Source: Burkholderiales bacterium (GTDB lineage: Bacteria > Pseudomonadota > Gammaproteobacteria > Burkholderiales > SG8-41). Taken from it: DNA of 64,000 nt. Of this stretch, positions 40,059-47,534 are shown piece by piece. The notes under the pieces are model-generated. The model saw nothing but the letters and a program-made list of their open reading frames with translations, made no database searches and had not been told where the DNA came from. Each line of letters starts with the position of its first letter. The stretch's first letter is position 1. The stretch spans positions 116,624-180,623 of the forward strand of contig DATAJS010000025.1 of the NCBI GenBank assembly GCA_036262035.1, given 5' to 3'. The position numbers and the translations under genes are program-made.

Positions 40059-42278
40059 GTGTCGATAAGGACGCGTCTGCTCGCGCTGGCGCTGGCGATC
40101 GTCCTTCCCGGCGTCATCGGGGCGCTGTTCGGGCTGTACGCGCTCTACCACCAGCAGACGCAGGTCGCGACGCGCAACCTGTCCGAGATCGCGACCGCGG
40201 TCGCCTCGGTCGTCGACCGCGAGCTCGCGCGGCGGGAGACGACCTTGAACACGCTCGCGATGTCCCCGGCGCTGCAGCGCGGCGAGCTGGCGGCGTTCTA
40301 CGAGTTCGCGCGGACCGCCGCGCCGACGGCCGAGCGCACGGTGATACTCACCGACGTGAGCCAGCAGCAGCTCATCAACACCCGCGTGCCTTTCGGCGAG
40401 CCGCTGCCGCGGTCGAAATCGTTCGTCGAGCTGCGCGCCGGCACGCAGCCCGCCGCCACGATGCTCTCCGATCTGTTCATGGCGCCGATCGCCAAGCGCT
40501 GGAGCTTCGCGCTGCAGGTGCCGGTGATCCACGGCGGCAAGCTGGTCGGCTATCTGTCGATGGGCACCTACGCCGACAGCCTGCAGAAGGCGCTCGAGGA
40601 CCAGCGCCTGCCCAAAGGCTGGAACGCCTCCATCATCGACCGCAAGGGCATCATCGTCGCGCGCCGGCTCTCTCCCGAGCAGTTCGTCGGCAAACCGGTG
40701 ACCGACGACCTCATGGCGCAGTTTGCCGTGCGCCGCGAAGGCGTGTTCGACACCGTGCGCCTCGACGGCGTCCACACGTTCACCGCGTTCACGCCGATCG
40801 AAAGCACCGGATGGACGCTGGCGGTGAGCATGCCGAAAGCGGACATCGACGCCTCCATCATGGCCGCGCTCAACGTGACGGTGATGGTCACCGCGGTGCT
40901 GCTCGTGCTCGCGATGCTCGCGGCGATGTACGTCGGGCGCACGATCTCGCGTCCGCTGCGGCATCTGGTCAGCCTCGCCGCCGCGGTCGGGCGCGGCGAG
41001 CGCATCCGCGCGCCGCGGCAGGGCCTGCTCGAGACGCGCATGGTCGCCAACGAGCTGCAACACGCGTCCGATCGCATCAGCAGCGCGAACGAGGTCATGG
41101 CGAAGCGCGTCGAGGAAGCGGTCACCGAGACCCGGCGCGCGCACGAGGCGATGCTGCAGAACCAGAAGCTCGAAGCGCTCGGCAAGCTCACCGGCGGTAT
41201 CGCGCACGATTTCAACAACCTCCTGCAGACGATCAGCGCGGCGGTCGAGGTCGCGCTGCGCGTGCGCGACGCGGACGCCGTCAAGGGCGCGATGGACTCG
41301 GCCAAGCGCGCCATCGAGCGCGCGACCCGGCTCACGCGCCAGCTCGCGACGTTCGGACGCGGCACGCAGTCGGCGCCCGCGGCCATCGATCTGAAGGCGC
41401 ACATCGGCGAGTTCCGCGATCTCATCGAAGGCGCGCTCCGGCGCAACATCGAGCTCACGTTCGACATGGCGGACGCGCTGTGGCCGGTCTACGTCGACCC
41501 GGTGCAGCTCGAGCTCGCGGTGCTGAACGCGGCGCTCAACGCGCGCGACGCGATGCCCGACGGCGGGAAGCTCGGGATCGCGGCGAAGAACGAGCGCGTC
41601 GCCGAAGGGTCGGCGACCGGACTGCCGGCGGGCGAATACGTCGGCATCACGATCCGCGACAACGGGCAGGGCATCGCACCCGAGCACCTGTCGCGCGTGT
41701 TCGAGCCTTTCTACACCACGAAGGAAATCGGCCGCAGCTCGGGGCTGGGGCTCGCGCAGATCTACGGCTTCGCGAAGCAGTCCGACGGCACGGCGACCAT
41801 CGAGAGCAAACCGGGCGAAGGCACGACGCTGTGCATCCTGCTGCCGCGCAGCCGCCGCGCCGAGGAGACCGCGAAAGCGCCCGAAGCCGAGCCGCCGCGC
41901 GCCGACAACGCGCCGGCGACGATCCTCTTCGTCGAGGACGACGAGCTCGTCAGCGCGGTCATGGTGCCGGGGCTGCGCGCGTCCGGCTTCAACGTGATCA
42001 CCGCCAGCGATGCGATGACCGCGCTCGCCGCGCTGCGCACCCACGACATCGACGCGGTGCTCTCCGACATCGTCATGCCCGGCCAGGGCGACGGCCTCTA
42101 CCTCGCGCAGGAGATGCGCCTCACGCGGCCCGACGTGCCGATCGTGCTCGCGACCGGCTATTCAGAGCGCCTCACCGCCACCTCGCCGTTCCGTGTCCTG
42201 CTCAAGCCTTACACCCTCGAAGACGCGCGAACCGCGTTGTTCGAGGAGATGAATAAAGTCAAAACGGTCGGGGTTTGA
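40059..42278 (+). CDS. hybrid sensor histidine kinase with C-terminal receiver
   Basis: A 739-aa membrane sensor. TM1 (about 5-27) and TM2 (about 270-292, ALNVTVMVTAVLLVLAMLAAMYV) bracket a ~240-residue periplasmic Cache-type domain with LQVPVIHGGKLVGYLSMGTY and STGWTLAVSMP. A HAMP segment and coiled helix lead to the phospho-acceptor His383 in GGIAHDFNNLLQ. The ATPase domain has RDNGQGI, FYTTKEIGRSSGLGLAQIYG and GEGTTL. The C-terminal receiver has FVEDDE, phospho-acceptor Asp670 in LSDIVMPG, and LLKPYT. No separate output regulator is adjacent. Confidence 0.93.
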   Translation: MSIRTRLLALALAIVLPGVIGALFGLYALYHQQTQVATRNLSEIATAVASVVDRELARRETTLNTLAMSPALQRGELAAFYEFARTAAPTAERTVILTDVSQQQLINTRVPFGEPLPRSKSFVELRAGTQPAATMLSDLFMAPIAKRWSFALQVPVIHGGKLVGYLSMGTYADSLQKALEDQRLPKGWNASIIDRKGIIVARRLSPEQFVGKPVTDDLMAQFAVRREGVFDTVRLDGVHTFTAFTPIESTGWTLAVSMPKADIDASIMAALNVTVMVTAVLLVLAMLAAMYVGRTISRPLRHLVSLAAAVGRGERIRAPRQGLLETRMVANELQHASDRISSANEVMAKRVEEAVTETRRAHEAMLQNQKLEALGKLTGGIAHDFNNLLQTISAAVEVALRVRDADAVKGAMDSAKRAIERATRLTRQLATFGRGTQSAPAAIDLKAHIGEFRDLIEGALRRNIELTFDMADALWPVYVDPVQLELAVLNAALNARDAMPDGGKLGIAAKNERVAEGSATGLPAGEYVGITIRDNGQGIAPEHLSRVFEPFYTTKEIGRSSGLGLAQIYGFAKQSDGTATIESKPGEGTTLCILLPRSRRAEETAKAPEAEPPRADNAPATILFVEDDELVSAVMVPGLRASGFNVITASDAMTALAALRTHDIDAVLSDIVMPGQGDGLYLAQEMRLTRPDVPIVLATGYSERLTATSPFRVLLKPYTLEDARTALFEEMNKVKTVGV

Positions 42279-42298
42279 GCAGGCGACACGATCGATCA

Positions 42299-42323
42299 CG
42301 TAGGGTGCGTGCTAACGCACCGC
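42299..42323. repeat. REP-like palindrome beside RAYT gene
   Basis: CGTAGGGTGCGTGCTAACGC and ACCGC. GGTGCGT and ACGCACC arms form a hairpin. It lies 12 bp downstream of the RAYT stop. Related copies are at 42916-42941 (inverted), 42981-43008, and within 34386-34428. Confidence 0.82.
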
Positions 42324-42335
42324 TCCTTTTAAACC

Positions 42336-42863
42336 TTATTCTCCGTAATCGCCCGGAATCCCGAGTTCGCATCCCCAATCAAACGGATAAATCCCTGCCC
42401 GCACATATCGATGAAACGTTGAAAACGGCCAATCGACCGCCCGTTCGACGTGCCCATGCTTCACCGGGTTGTTGTGGATGTAATCGAAATGAGCTGCGAA
42501 ATCGGCTTCATCCCGTATCACATGATCCCAAAAGCGCCGCTGCCATATTCCTCGTTCGCCTCGAGCCAGCTGCCTGCGCGACAGACAGGCCGAGGCGGAG
42601 ACGTCGCTGGAAAAACGAGCTTTGATCGTTCTCCAGCGCTCCGAAAAGTCGCTGTCGTTCTCGGGCATCGTCCAGATGCAGTGCAGATGGTCCGGAAGTA
42701 CGACCCACGCATCGATAGCGAACGGAAACATGCGACGTGTGATGTCGACCGCGACGCGCAACTGCTCGATGTGGTCAGTCAGCACAGCGCTGCGGCGATT
42801 CGCTGCGGCAACCGTGAAGAAGATCGTGCGGTGGGCGGTGACAAGCCGGCGATAGTTCGGCAT
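42336..42863 (-). CDS. REP-associated tyrosine transposase (RAYT)
   Basis: A 175-aa single-domain Y1 transposase of the IS200/IS605-like REP-associated class. The metal-binding H-L-H is His59/His61 in VLPDHLHCIWTMP, the nucleophile is Tyr128 in HFDYIHNNPVKHG, and GIWQRRFWDHVI is the typical RAYT central block. These enzymes nick and move REP/BIME palindromes and usually occur as one or few domesticated copies per genome. REP-like palindromes flank both ends here, in inverted orientation. Confidence 0.92.
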   Translation of the reverse strand: MPNYRRLVTAHRTIFFTVAAANRRSAVLTDHIEQLRVAVDITRRMFPFAIDAWVVLPDHLHCIWTMPENDSDFSERWRTIKARFSSDVSASACLSRRQLARGERGIWQRRFWDHVIRDEADFAAHFDYIHNNPVKHGHVERAVDWPFSTFHRYVRAGIYPFDWGCELGIPGDYGE

Positions 42864-42915
42864 ATCGGATTAGCGCACAACGCGCGTGGACGGCTTACAA
42901 CCGTTGGGACTACTG

Positions 42916-43008
42916 CGCGGTGCGCTCGCGCGCACCCTACGATGGCCGCGGACGTCGGACGCATGATTGCGCGTCGGGTCACGTAGGGTGCGTGGCAACG
43001 CACCGCGA
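42916..43008. repeat. pair of REP-like palindromes upstream of RAYT gene
   Basis: GCGGTGCGCTCGCGCGCACC followed by CTACG at 42916-42941, and ACGTAGGGTGCGTGGCAACG with CACCGCG at 42981-43008, in opposite orientations, forming a BIME-like pair. The first is inverted relative to the copy downstream of the gene. The rest of 42864-43142 holds no gene I can support. Confidence 0.8.
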
Positions 43009-43142
43009 CGTTACGCCCGGGAATAGGCGTTGCAACTTTCGGGGTCCGAAGAGCATTCCGGAAGAGCCGATCATGACGAGCAAAACCAGGGCGGCACGGC
43101 GGCTGCGCCTGCGGGCTCAGGAGGCGGCGGCGCAGGCGCGCG

Positions 43143-43898
43143 CTAGCGCGGCGAGAAGCGCTCGATCTTGGAGCGCCACGTCTCCGACAGCATGCACGAC
43201 AGCCACGCCTCGTTCTCGAACTGAAGGCCGGCCGACAGCGTCGTCTCCTGTGACGCGTTGAGCGCGATCTTCGCCTGCACCACCGACATCCTCGGGTTCG
43301 CCGCGATCTGCCGCGCAAGCCCGAGCGCTTCGTTCATCAGGCTCTGGTGCGGCACGACTCGCGCGACGAGACCGATCTCCAGCGCCTCGCGCGCATCGAT
43401 ACGGCGGCCGCTCAGGATCAGCTCCTTCGCTTTCTGCAGCCCCACGAGCCTCGGCAGGCGCTGGCACGCGCCGCCGCCCGGCAGGAAACCGATCGTCACC
43501 TCGGGGAAACCGAGCTTCGCGCGATCCGACGCGATGAGGATGTCGCACTGGAGCGCGAGCTCCGCGCCGCCGCCGAGCGCGTAGCCGTTGATCGCCGCGA
43601 TCGTCGGCTTGACCATCGCCGCAACCGCGCTCACGAACCTCGGCCGGCCGTGCCGGCGCTGGTCGTAGAGCTCCTGTATCGATTTGCGCCAGCGCTCCTT
43701 CAGGTCGGCGCCCGCGCAGAAAGCCTTGTCGCCCGCGCCGGTGAAGACCACCGCGTTCACCTCGTCGTTCGTATCGAGCGCGCGCGCGGTATCGACGATC
43801 GCCTCGCGCAGCTCGACGTTCAGCGCGTTCATCGATTCGGGACGATCGAGCGTGACGACGGCGACGTCGCCGTCGATGTCGAGCCTGAGACTTGCCAT
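43143..43898 (-). CDS. enoyl-CoA hydratase/isomerase family protein
   Basis: A 251-aa crotonase. DRPESMNALNVELREAIVD, FCAGADLKERWRKS and NGYALGGGAELALQCD form the acyl-CoA site, and FPEVTIGFLPGGGACQRLPRLVG the second catalytic block; Glu of ELAL and of PEVTIG are in hydratase positions. The C-terminal helix ends TWRSKIERFSPR. AGGAGATCGCG precedes the ATG at 43898. It is divergent from the amidohydrolase (58 bp), so both may serve one aromatic or cyclic-acid pathway. Confidence 0.9.
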   Translation of the reverse strand: MASLRLDIDGDVAVVTLDRPESMNALNVELREAIVDTARALDTNDEVNAVVFTGAGDKAFCAGADLKERWRKSIQELYDQRRHGRPRFVSAVAAMVKPTIAAINGYALGGGAELALQCDILIASDRAKLGFPEVTIGFLPGGGACQRLPRLVGLQKAKELILSGRRIDAREALEIGLVARVVPHQSLMNEALGLARQIAANPRMSVVQAKIALNASQETTLSAGLQFENEAWLSCMLSETWRSKIERFSPR

Positions 43899-43956
43899 CG
43901 CGATCTCCTGTCGAACGTGTTGAGGCATTATACGAAGCACCGAACAGGAGGAGCCC

Positions 43957-44772
43957 ATGGAAGAACGCATCGCCGGCGCGACCGACACCCACATGCACAT
44001 CTACGACCCGCGCTTCGAGCTGAAGCGCAAGGGCAAGGCGGCCGCGCGCCCCGCCACCGTCGCCGACTATCGCAAGGTCCAGGAACGCCTCGGCCTCGAG
44101 CGTGTCGTCATCGTGCAATCGAGCGCTTACGTCGACGACAACAGCTGCGCGCTCGACGCGATGGCGCAGCTCGGAGACAGCGCGCGCGGCGTCGCGGTAG
44201 TGAAGCCCGAGGTACCCGACTCGGAGCTCGAACGACTGACGCGCGCCGGCATGCGAGGCTTGCGCTACGTCATGTTCGAAGGACGCCCGCTCGGCTGGGA
44301 GACGATGCCGCCGATGTCGTCGCGCGTCGGGGCGTTCGGCTGGAACATCAATCTCCAGTTGAACGGCGAGGAGCTCGCCGAGCGCGAGCACCTGCTCGCG
44401 AACCTGCAATGCGATCTCGTCGTCGACCACATCGGCCGCTTCACCGCGCCGGTCGATTCGAACACGCCCGGCGTGCGCGCGCTCCACCGATTGCTCGACG
44501 CGGGACGCTGCTGGGTGAAGCTCTCCGCGCCCTATCACGGCTCGAAGAGCGGACCGCCGCATTACGACGATATCGGCGCGATCGCGAAAGAGCTGGTCGA
44601 GCGCTGGCCCGAGCGCATGCTGTTCGCGACGAACTGGCCGCATCCGTCGGTGTCGGGCGAAGCGCCCGACGATCTCGCGCTCATGCGATTGTTATCGACG
44701 TGGGCGCCGGATGCGGCGACCCGCAGGAAGATACTGGTCGACAATCCGGCGAAGCTGTACGGGTTCGAATGA
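43957..44772 (+). CDS. amidohydrolase-2 family (LigI-like) hydrolase
   Basis: A 271-aa metal-dependent TIM-barrel hydrolase. The N-terminal metal motif is TDTHMHIYDPRF, internal His/Asp are in LVVDHIGRF and LSAPYHGS, and the final Asn/His block is LFATNWPHPSV. The family includes 2-pyrone-4,6-dicarboxylate lactonase (LigI), so ring-cleavage lactone or related decarboxylation chemistry is likely. GGAGGAGCCC precedes the ATG. Its TGA overlaps the ATG of the following cytochrome frame (ATGA). Confidence 0.88.
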   Translation: MEERIAGATDTHMHIYDPRFELKRKGKAAARPATVADYRKVQERLGLERVVIVQSSAYVDDNSCALDAMAQLGDSARGVAVVKPEVPDSELERLTRAGMRGLRYVMFEGRPLGWETMPPMSSRVGAFGWNINLQLNGEELAEREHLLANLQCDLVVDHIGRFTAPVDSNTPGVRALHRLLDAGRCWVKLSAPYHGSKSGPPHYDDIGAIAKELVERWPERMLFATNWPHPSVSGEAPDDLALMRLLSTWAPDAATRRKILVDNPAKLYGFE

Positions 44773-45139
44773 AACCCACCCCCACCCTAACCCTTCCCCC
44801 GAGGGGGAGGGAACTGATGTTCGCGGTTCTCCTGTCGAACGCAAGCGCATACGCCCAAGCGATCACGCCGAAGGCCTGCGCTTCTACACCCAGAAAGGCA
44901 ACTGCCAGGCGTGCCACGGCTGGGCGGGCGACGGGCGCTGTTACGGCATGAGGGAAGCCGATCTGCAGGCGTCCGGTCAGGCCTTGTTCAACGCGCCGGC
45001 GACGCCGCAGCCGCGCGAGATCGAGACGCTGGTCGATTTCCTCTTCGCGAAAGTCATCGGACAGGGACCGATGACGCGGGCGAAGTGCGTGGAGTACTGG
45101 GGGAGCGATGGGGAAGTCTGCGCTGAGCTGAAAAAGTGA
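44769..45139 (+). pseudogene. small c-type cytochrome, frameshifted and with repeat-derived N-terminus
   Basis: The ATG at 44769 overlaps the amidohydrolase stop. The next 13-15 codons (MKPTPTLTLPPRGRE) come from a CCCTCCCCC-type repeat, then LMFAVLLSNASAYAQA completes a signal peptide. Near 44860 the frame breaks: the cytochrome continues in the +2 frame as DHAEGLRFYTQKGNCQACHGWAGDG to a stop at 45139. A single base missing after the AQA codons explains it. CQACH is the haem motif. Either a recent frameshift mutation or a sequence error. Confidence 0.75.
44773..44813. repeat. CCCTCCCCC-type hairpin repeat at a gene start
   Basis: AAACCCACCCCCACCCTAACC and CTTCCCCCGAGGGGGAGGG. It begins four bases after the coupled ATG of the cytochrome gene and is translated as its n-region. 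The copy at 22612 shares the same leader. Confidence 0.83.
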
Positions 45140-45222
45140 CGGGTGAAGCGGTGACGGATAAGGCGGTGACGAAAGAGCGTCACGAACCGTAACCCGTCAC
45201 CGCTCCATCCGTCACCTTTCAT
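45132..45222. repeat. iteron-ended element, GTGACGGAT family
   Basis: The left array is GTGACGGGTGAAGCG, GTGACGGATAAGGCG and GTGAC. The right array is the inverted form CCCGTCACCGC, TCCATCCGTCACC. The unit is about 15 bp. The first TGA inside the left array is the stop codon of the cytochrome frame. The core is about 30 bp with no gene. Confidence 0.8.
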
Positions 45223-45248
45223 AACTCATCACCCGCCGGCCGCTGCGG

Positions 45249-46367
45249 TCAAACGGCGCTGCCGAGCCCGCTCCCGAGACCGCTGAGCATGATCGCCAGC
45301 GCGCGGATCAATCCTTCGATCGAGAGCCCGAACGCCTTGATGAGGGCGATGCCCGCCTGGAACGCGGCGCCGCGCGCGATCGAGAAGCTCGGATCGTCGA
45401 TGCTGCCTTCGAGCTCGAACGGCACGGTGATGCGGTCCTGCTCGTCGGCAAGCGCGCCGATACCCGCTTTGCGCGGCAGGCTCGCGAGCGCTTCCATGGG
45501 GCTCTCGCTCGCGCGCAGCCTGAGCCCGCTGATCGTGAGCGTTCCCGGCGCGTGCAACACGTTGTCGCGCACGGTGGTTTTGAGGTCGAGGCTGAACGTG
45601 CCCGATTCGACGCCGGCTTTCACCCGCGTGAAGATGTAAGGCTCGAACATCGCGAGATCGACGTTGCGCAGCGCGATGGTGAGCTCGGAGCTCTTGCGGC
45701 CGACGTCGACCCAGCCTTGCACCGACACCGTGCCGCGGTGCACGGGACCTTTCAGCGCGCCGTCGAGGTCGATTTTGGTTCGCGCGCCGCGGTCCGGCAC
45801 CTCGACGCCCTCGATCGAGCCGGTGACGTCGTCGATGCGCACGCGCTGCGGCTCGAGCGGCACGGTCGCGTCGTACAGATCGATCGTGCAGTTCTCGAAG
45901 CGGACGGCGCGCACCGCGACGCCGCGCTTGCCGTCGCCCTCGTCCTTCTTCGCGCGCTCGGTCACGCTCGGCAGCAGGCGCAACCCGCCGCCGCCCTTCG
46001 GCCGCAGCGCGGAGAGATACGCACGGTGGATGCGCACTTCGGTGATCTCCACGCGGTCCGAGAAAAGCTGCTTGAGCTTGGGCGTGACGACGACTTCCTC
46101 GGCACGCAGCGCGGTATCGGTCGGCCAGCCTTTCGGCGCTTTCACGCGCAGGCCGGCCAGCCGCACCTCGTGCAGGCCGACGGTGACTGCGTCGACCTCG
46201 CTGTCGGGTCCGAGCGCCTCGAGCACGCGCGCTTCGACGCTGCGCGTCGCGTAATGAATGGCGCCGACGAAGGCGAGGCCGAGCATGGCCAATACGGCGA
46301 GTACGATCAGGGCCGTCCGCCGGACGCGGCTGCCCGCAGGCATGTGGGTTTCGCTGAGTGCGGCCAT
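45249..46367 (-). CDS. AsmA/DUF748-like inner-membrane-anchored protein
   Basis: A 372-aa protein with one N-terminal transmembrane helix (about 17-40, TALIVLAVLAMLGLAFVGAIHYA). A beta-rich periplasmic region follows, with AsmA-like strands EVDAVTVGLHEVRLAGLRVKAPKGWP, VEITEVRIHRAYLSALR and DLKTTVRDNVLHAPGTLTISGLRL. AsmA-type proteins are thought to carry lipids between the membranes. At 372 residues it is short for the group. GGAGAGC precedes the ATG. It is divergent from the nitronate monooxygenase. Confidence 0.75.
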   Translation of the reverse strand: MAALSETHMPAGSRVRRTALIVLAVLAMLGLAFVGAIHYATRSVEARVLEALGPDSEVDAVTVGLHEVRLAGLRVKAPKGWPTDTALRAEEVVVTPKLKQLFSDRVEITEVRIHRAYLSALRPKGGGGLRLLPSVTERAKKDEGDGKRGVAVRAVRFENCTIDLYDATVPLEPQRVRIDDVTGSIEGVEVPDRGARTKIDLDGALKGPVHRGTVSVQGWVDVGRKSSELTIALRNVDLAMFEPYIFTRVKAGVESGTFSLDLKTTVRDNVLHAPGTLTISGLRLRASESPMEALASLPRKAGIGALADEQDRITVPFELEGSIDDPSFSIARGAAFQAGIALIKAFGLSIEGLIRALAIMLSGLGSGLGSAV

Positions 46368-46456
46368 CTCGCAGCTCTCCTCGCCCGGGCCGAGCAAGGT
46401 AAATGCCGGGCCGGGCGCGGTTAGAATCGTGAGCCCACCCGAAGGAGCAGGATTCG

Positions 46457-47413
46457 ATGACCCCGAGAGAGATTTTTGCCGGCTTGCGCGCGCCCGTGAT
46501 CGGTGCCCCCATGTTCCTCGTGTCGGGGCCCGACCTCGTGATCGAGCAGTGCAAGGCCGGCATCATCGGCTCGTTCCCCGCGCTCAACGCGCGGCCGCAG
46601 GAACAGCTCGACGTGTGGCTGACGCAGATCGAGGACGCGCTCGCGAAGGAAAAGCGCGAGCGTCCCGAAGCGAAGATCGGCCCCTACGCCGTCAACCTCA
46701 TCGTCAACCAGGCCAACAAGCGCCTGGACCAGGATTTCGAGGTCGTGGCCAAGCACAAGGTGCCCATCGTCATCACGTCGCTGCAGGCGCCGACCGCGAT
46801 CGCCAAGCGCGTGCACGAATACGGCGGCATCGTGCTGCACGACGTGGTGCGCGTGCGCCACGCCGAGAAAGCGCTCGAAGCGGGCGTCGACGGCATCATC
46901 CTGGTCTGCGGCGGCGCGGGCGGCCACGCCGGACGCCTCAACCCCTTCGCGCTGACCAACGAAGTGCGCAGGATCTTCGACGGCCCGCTCGTGCTCGCCG
47001 GCGCGATCACCAACGGCTCCGGCGTGCTCGCGGCGCAGGCGATGGGCTGCGACGCAGCCTACGTCGGCACGCGCTTCATCGCGACGCAGGAATCGCTCGC
47101 GGTCGAGGCCTACAAGCAGATGATCGTCGATTCGAACGCCGAAGACATCGCCTACACGCCGTTCTTCAGCGGCGTGCACGGAAGCTACCTCAAGCAGAGC
47201 ATCCGCAACGCCGGACTCGATCCCGACAACCTGCCGGTGCAGGAAGGCGAGAAGCTCAAGTACACCTCGCGCGACGAGCGCCCGAAAACGTGGAAAGACA
47301 TCTGGGGCGCGGGACAGGGCGTGGGCAATATCAGTGCGGTGCCGGCTACGAGGGAACTCATAGATCAGATGGTGGCGGAGTATGACGCCGCCAGGCGCCG
47401 CCTGGCGCGCTGA
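46457..47413 (+). CDS. nitronate monooxygenase (2-nitropropane dioxygenase-like)
   Basis: A 318-aa FMN-dependent TIM-barrel enzyme. APVIGAPMFLVSGPDLVIEQCKAGIIGSFPALNARP is the class N-terminus, VVRVRHAEKALEAGVDGIILVCGGAGGHAG binds the FMN phosphate, and ALTNEVRRIF, AGAITNGSGVLAAQAMGCDAAYVGTRF complete the barrel. It oxidises alkyl nitronates such as propionate-3-nitronate, or acts as a related enoyl reductase. GAAGGAGCAGG precedes the ATG at 46457. Confidence 0.9.
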   Translation: MTPREIFAGLRAPVIGAPMFLVSGPDLVIEQCKAGIIGSFPALNARPQEQLDVWLTQIEDALAKEKRERPEAKIGPYAVNLIVNQANKRLDQDFEVVAKHKVPIVITSLQAPTAIAKRVHEYGGIVLHDVVRVRHAEKALEAGVDGIILVCGGAGGHAGRLNPFALTNEVRRIFDGPLVLAGAITNGSGVLAAQAMGCDAAYVGTRFIATQESLAVEAYKQMIVDSNAEDIAYTPFFSGVHGSYLKQSIRNAGLDPDNLPVQEGEKLKYTSRDERPKTWKDIWGAGQGVGNISAVPATRELIDQMVAEYDAARRRLAR

Positions 47414-47415
47414 GC

Positions 47416-47534
47416 AAAAAGTGACGGATAGAACGGTGACGGATGAGACCGTGACGGATGAAACGGTGACGTGTGCTGTCGCGCGACGCCTTTCGTCACC
47501 GCTTTATCCGTCACTGCTTTACCCGTCACTTCTC
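47416..47534. repeat. iteron-ended element, GTGACGGAT family
   Basis: The left array has four units of GTGACGGAT(A/G)(A/G)(A/G)(A/C)CG. The right array is the inverted form with CGTCACCGC, TTTATCCGTCAC, TGCTTTACCCGTCAC. The right edge supplies the final codons and TAA of the reverse-strand AMP-ligase gene (Ser-Asp-Gly-stop). The core has no gene. Confidence 0.82.

Noticed and set aside
39699..42044. A 781-codon reverse frame under the histidine kinase
   Set aside because: It is Arg/His-rich shadow coding; only its last 82 codons (39699-39947) form a plausible protein.
43073..43261. Short forward frame starting MTSKTRAARRLRLRAQ
   Set aside because: It overlaps the end of the enoyl-CoA hydratase and the latter part is its antisense; no similarity or conserved motif.
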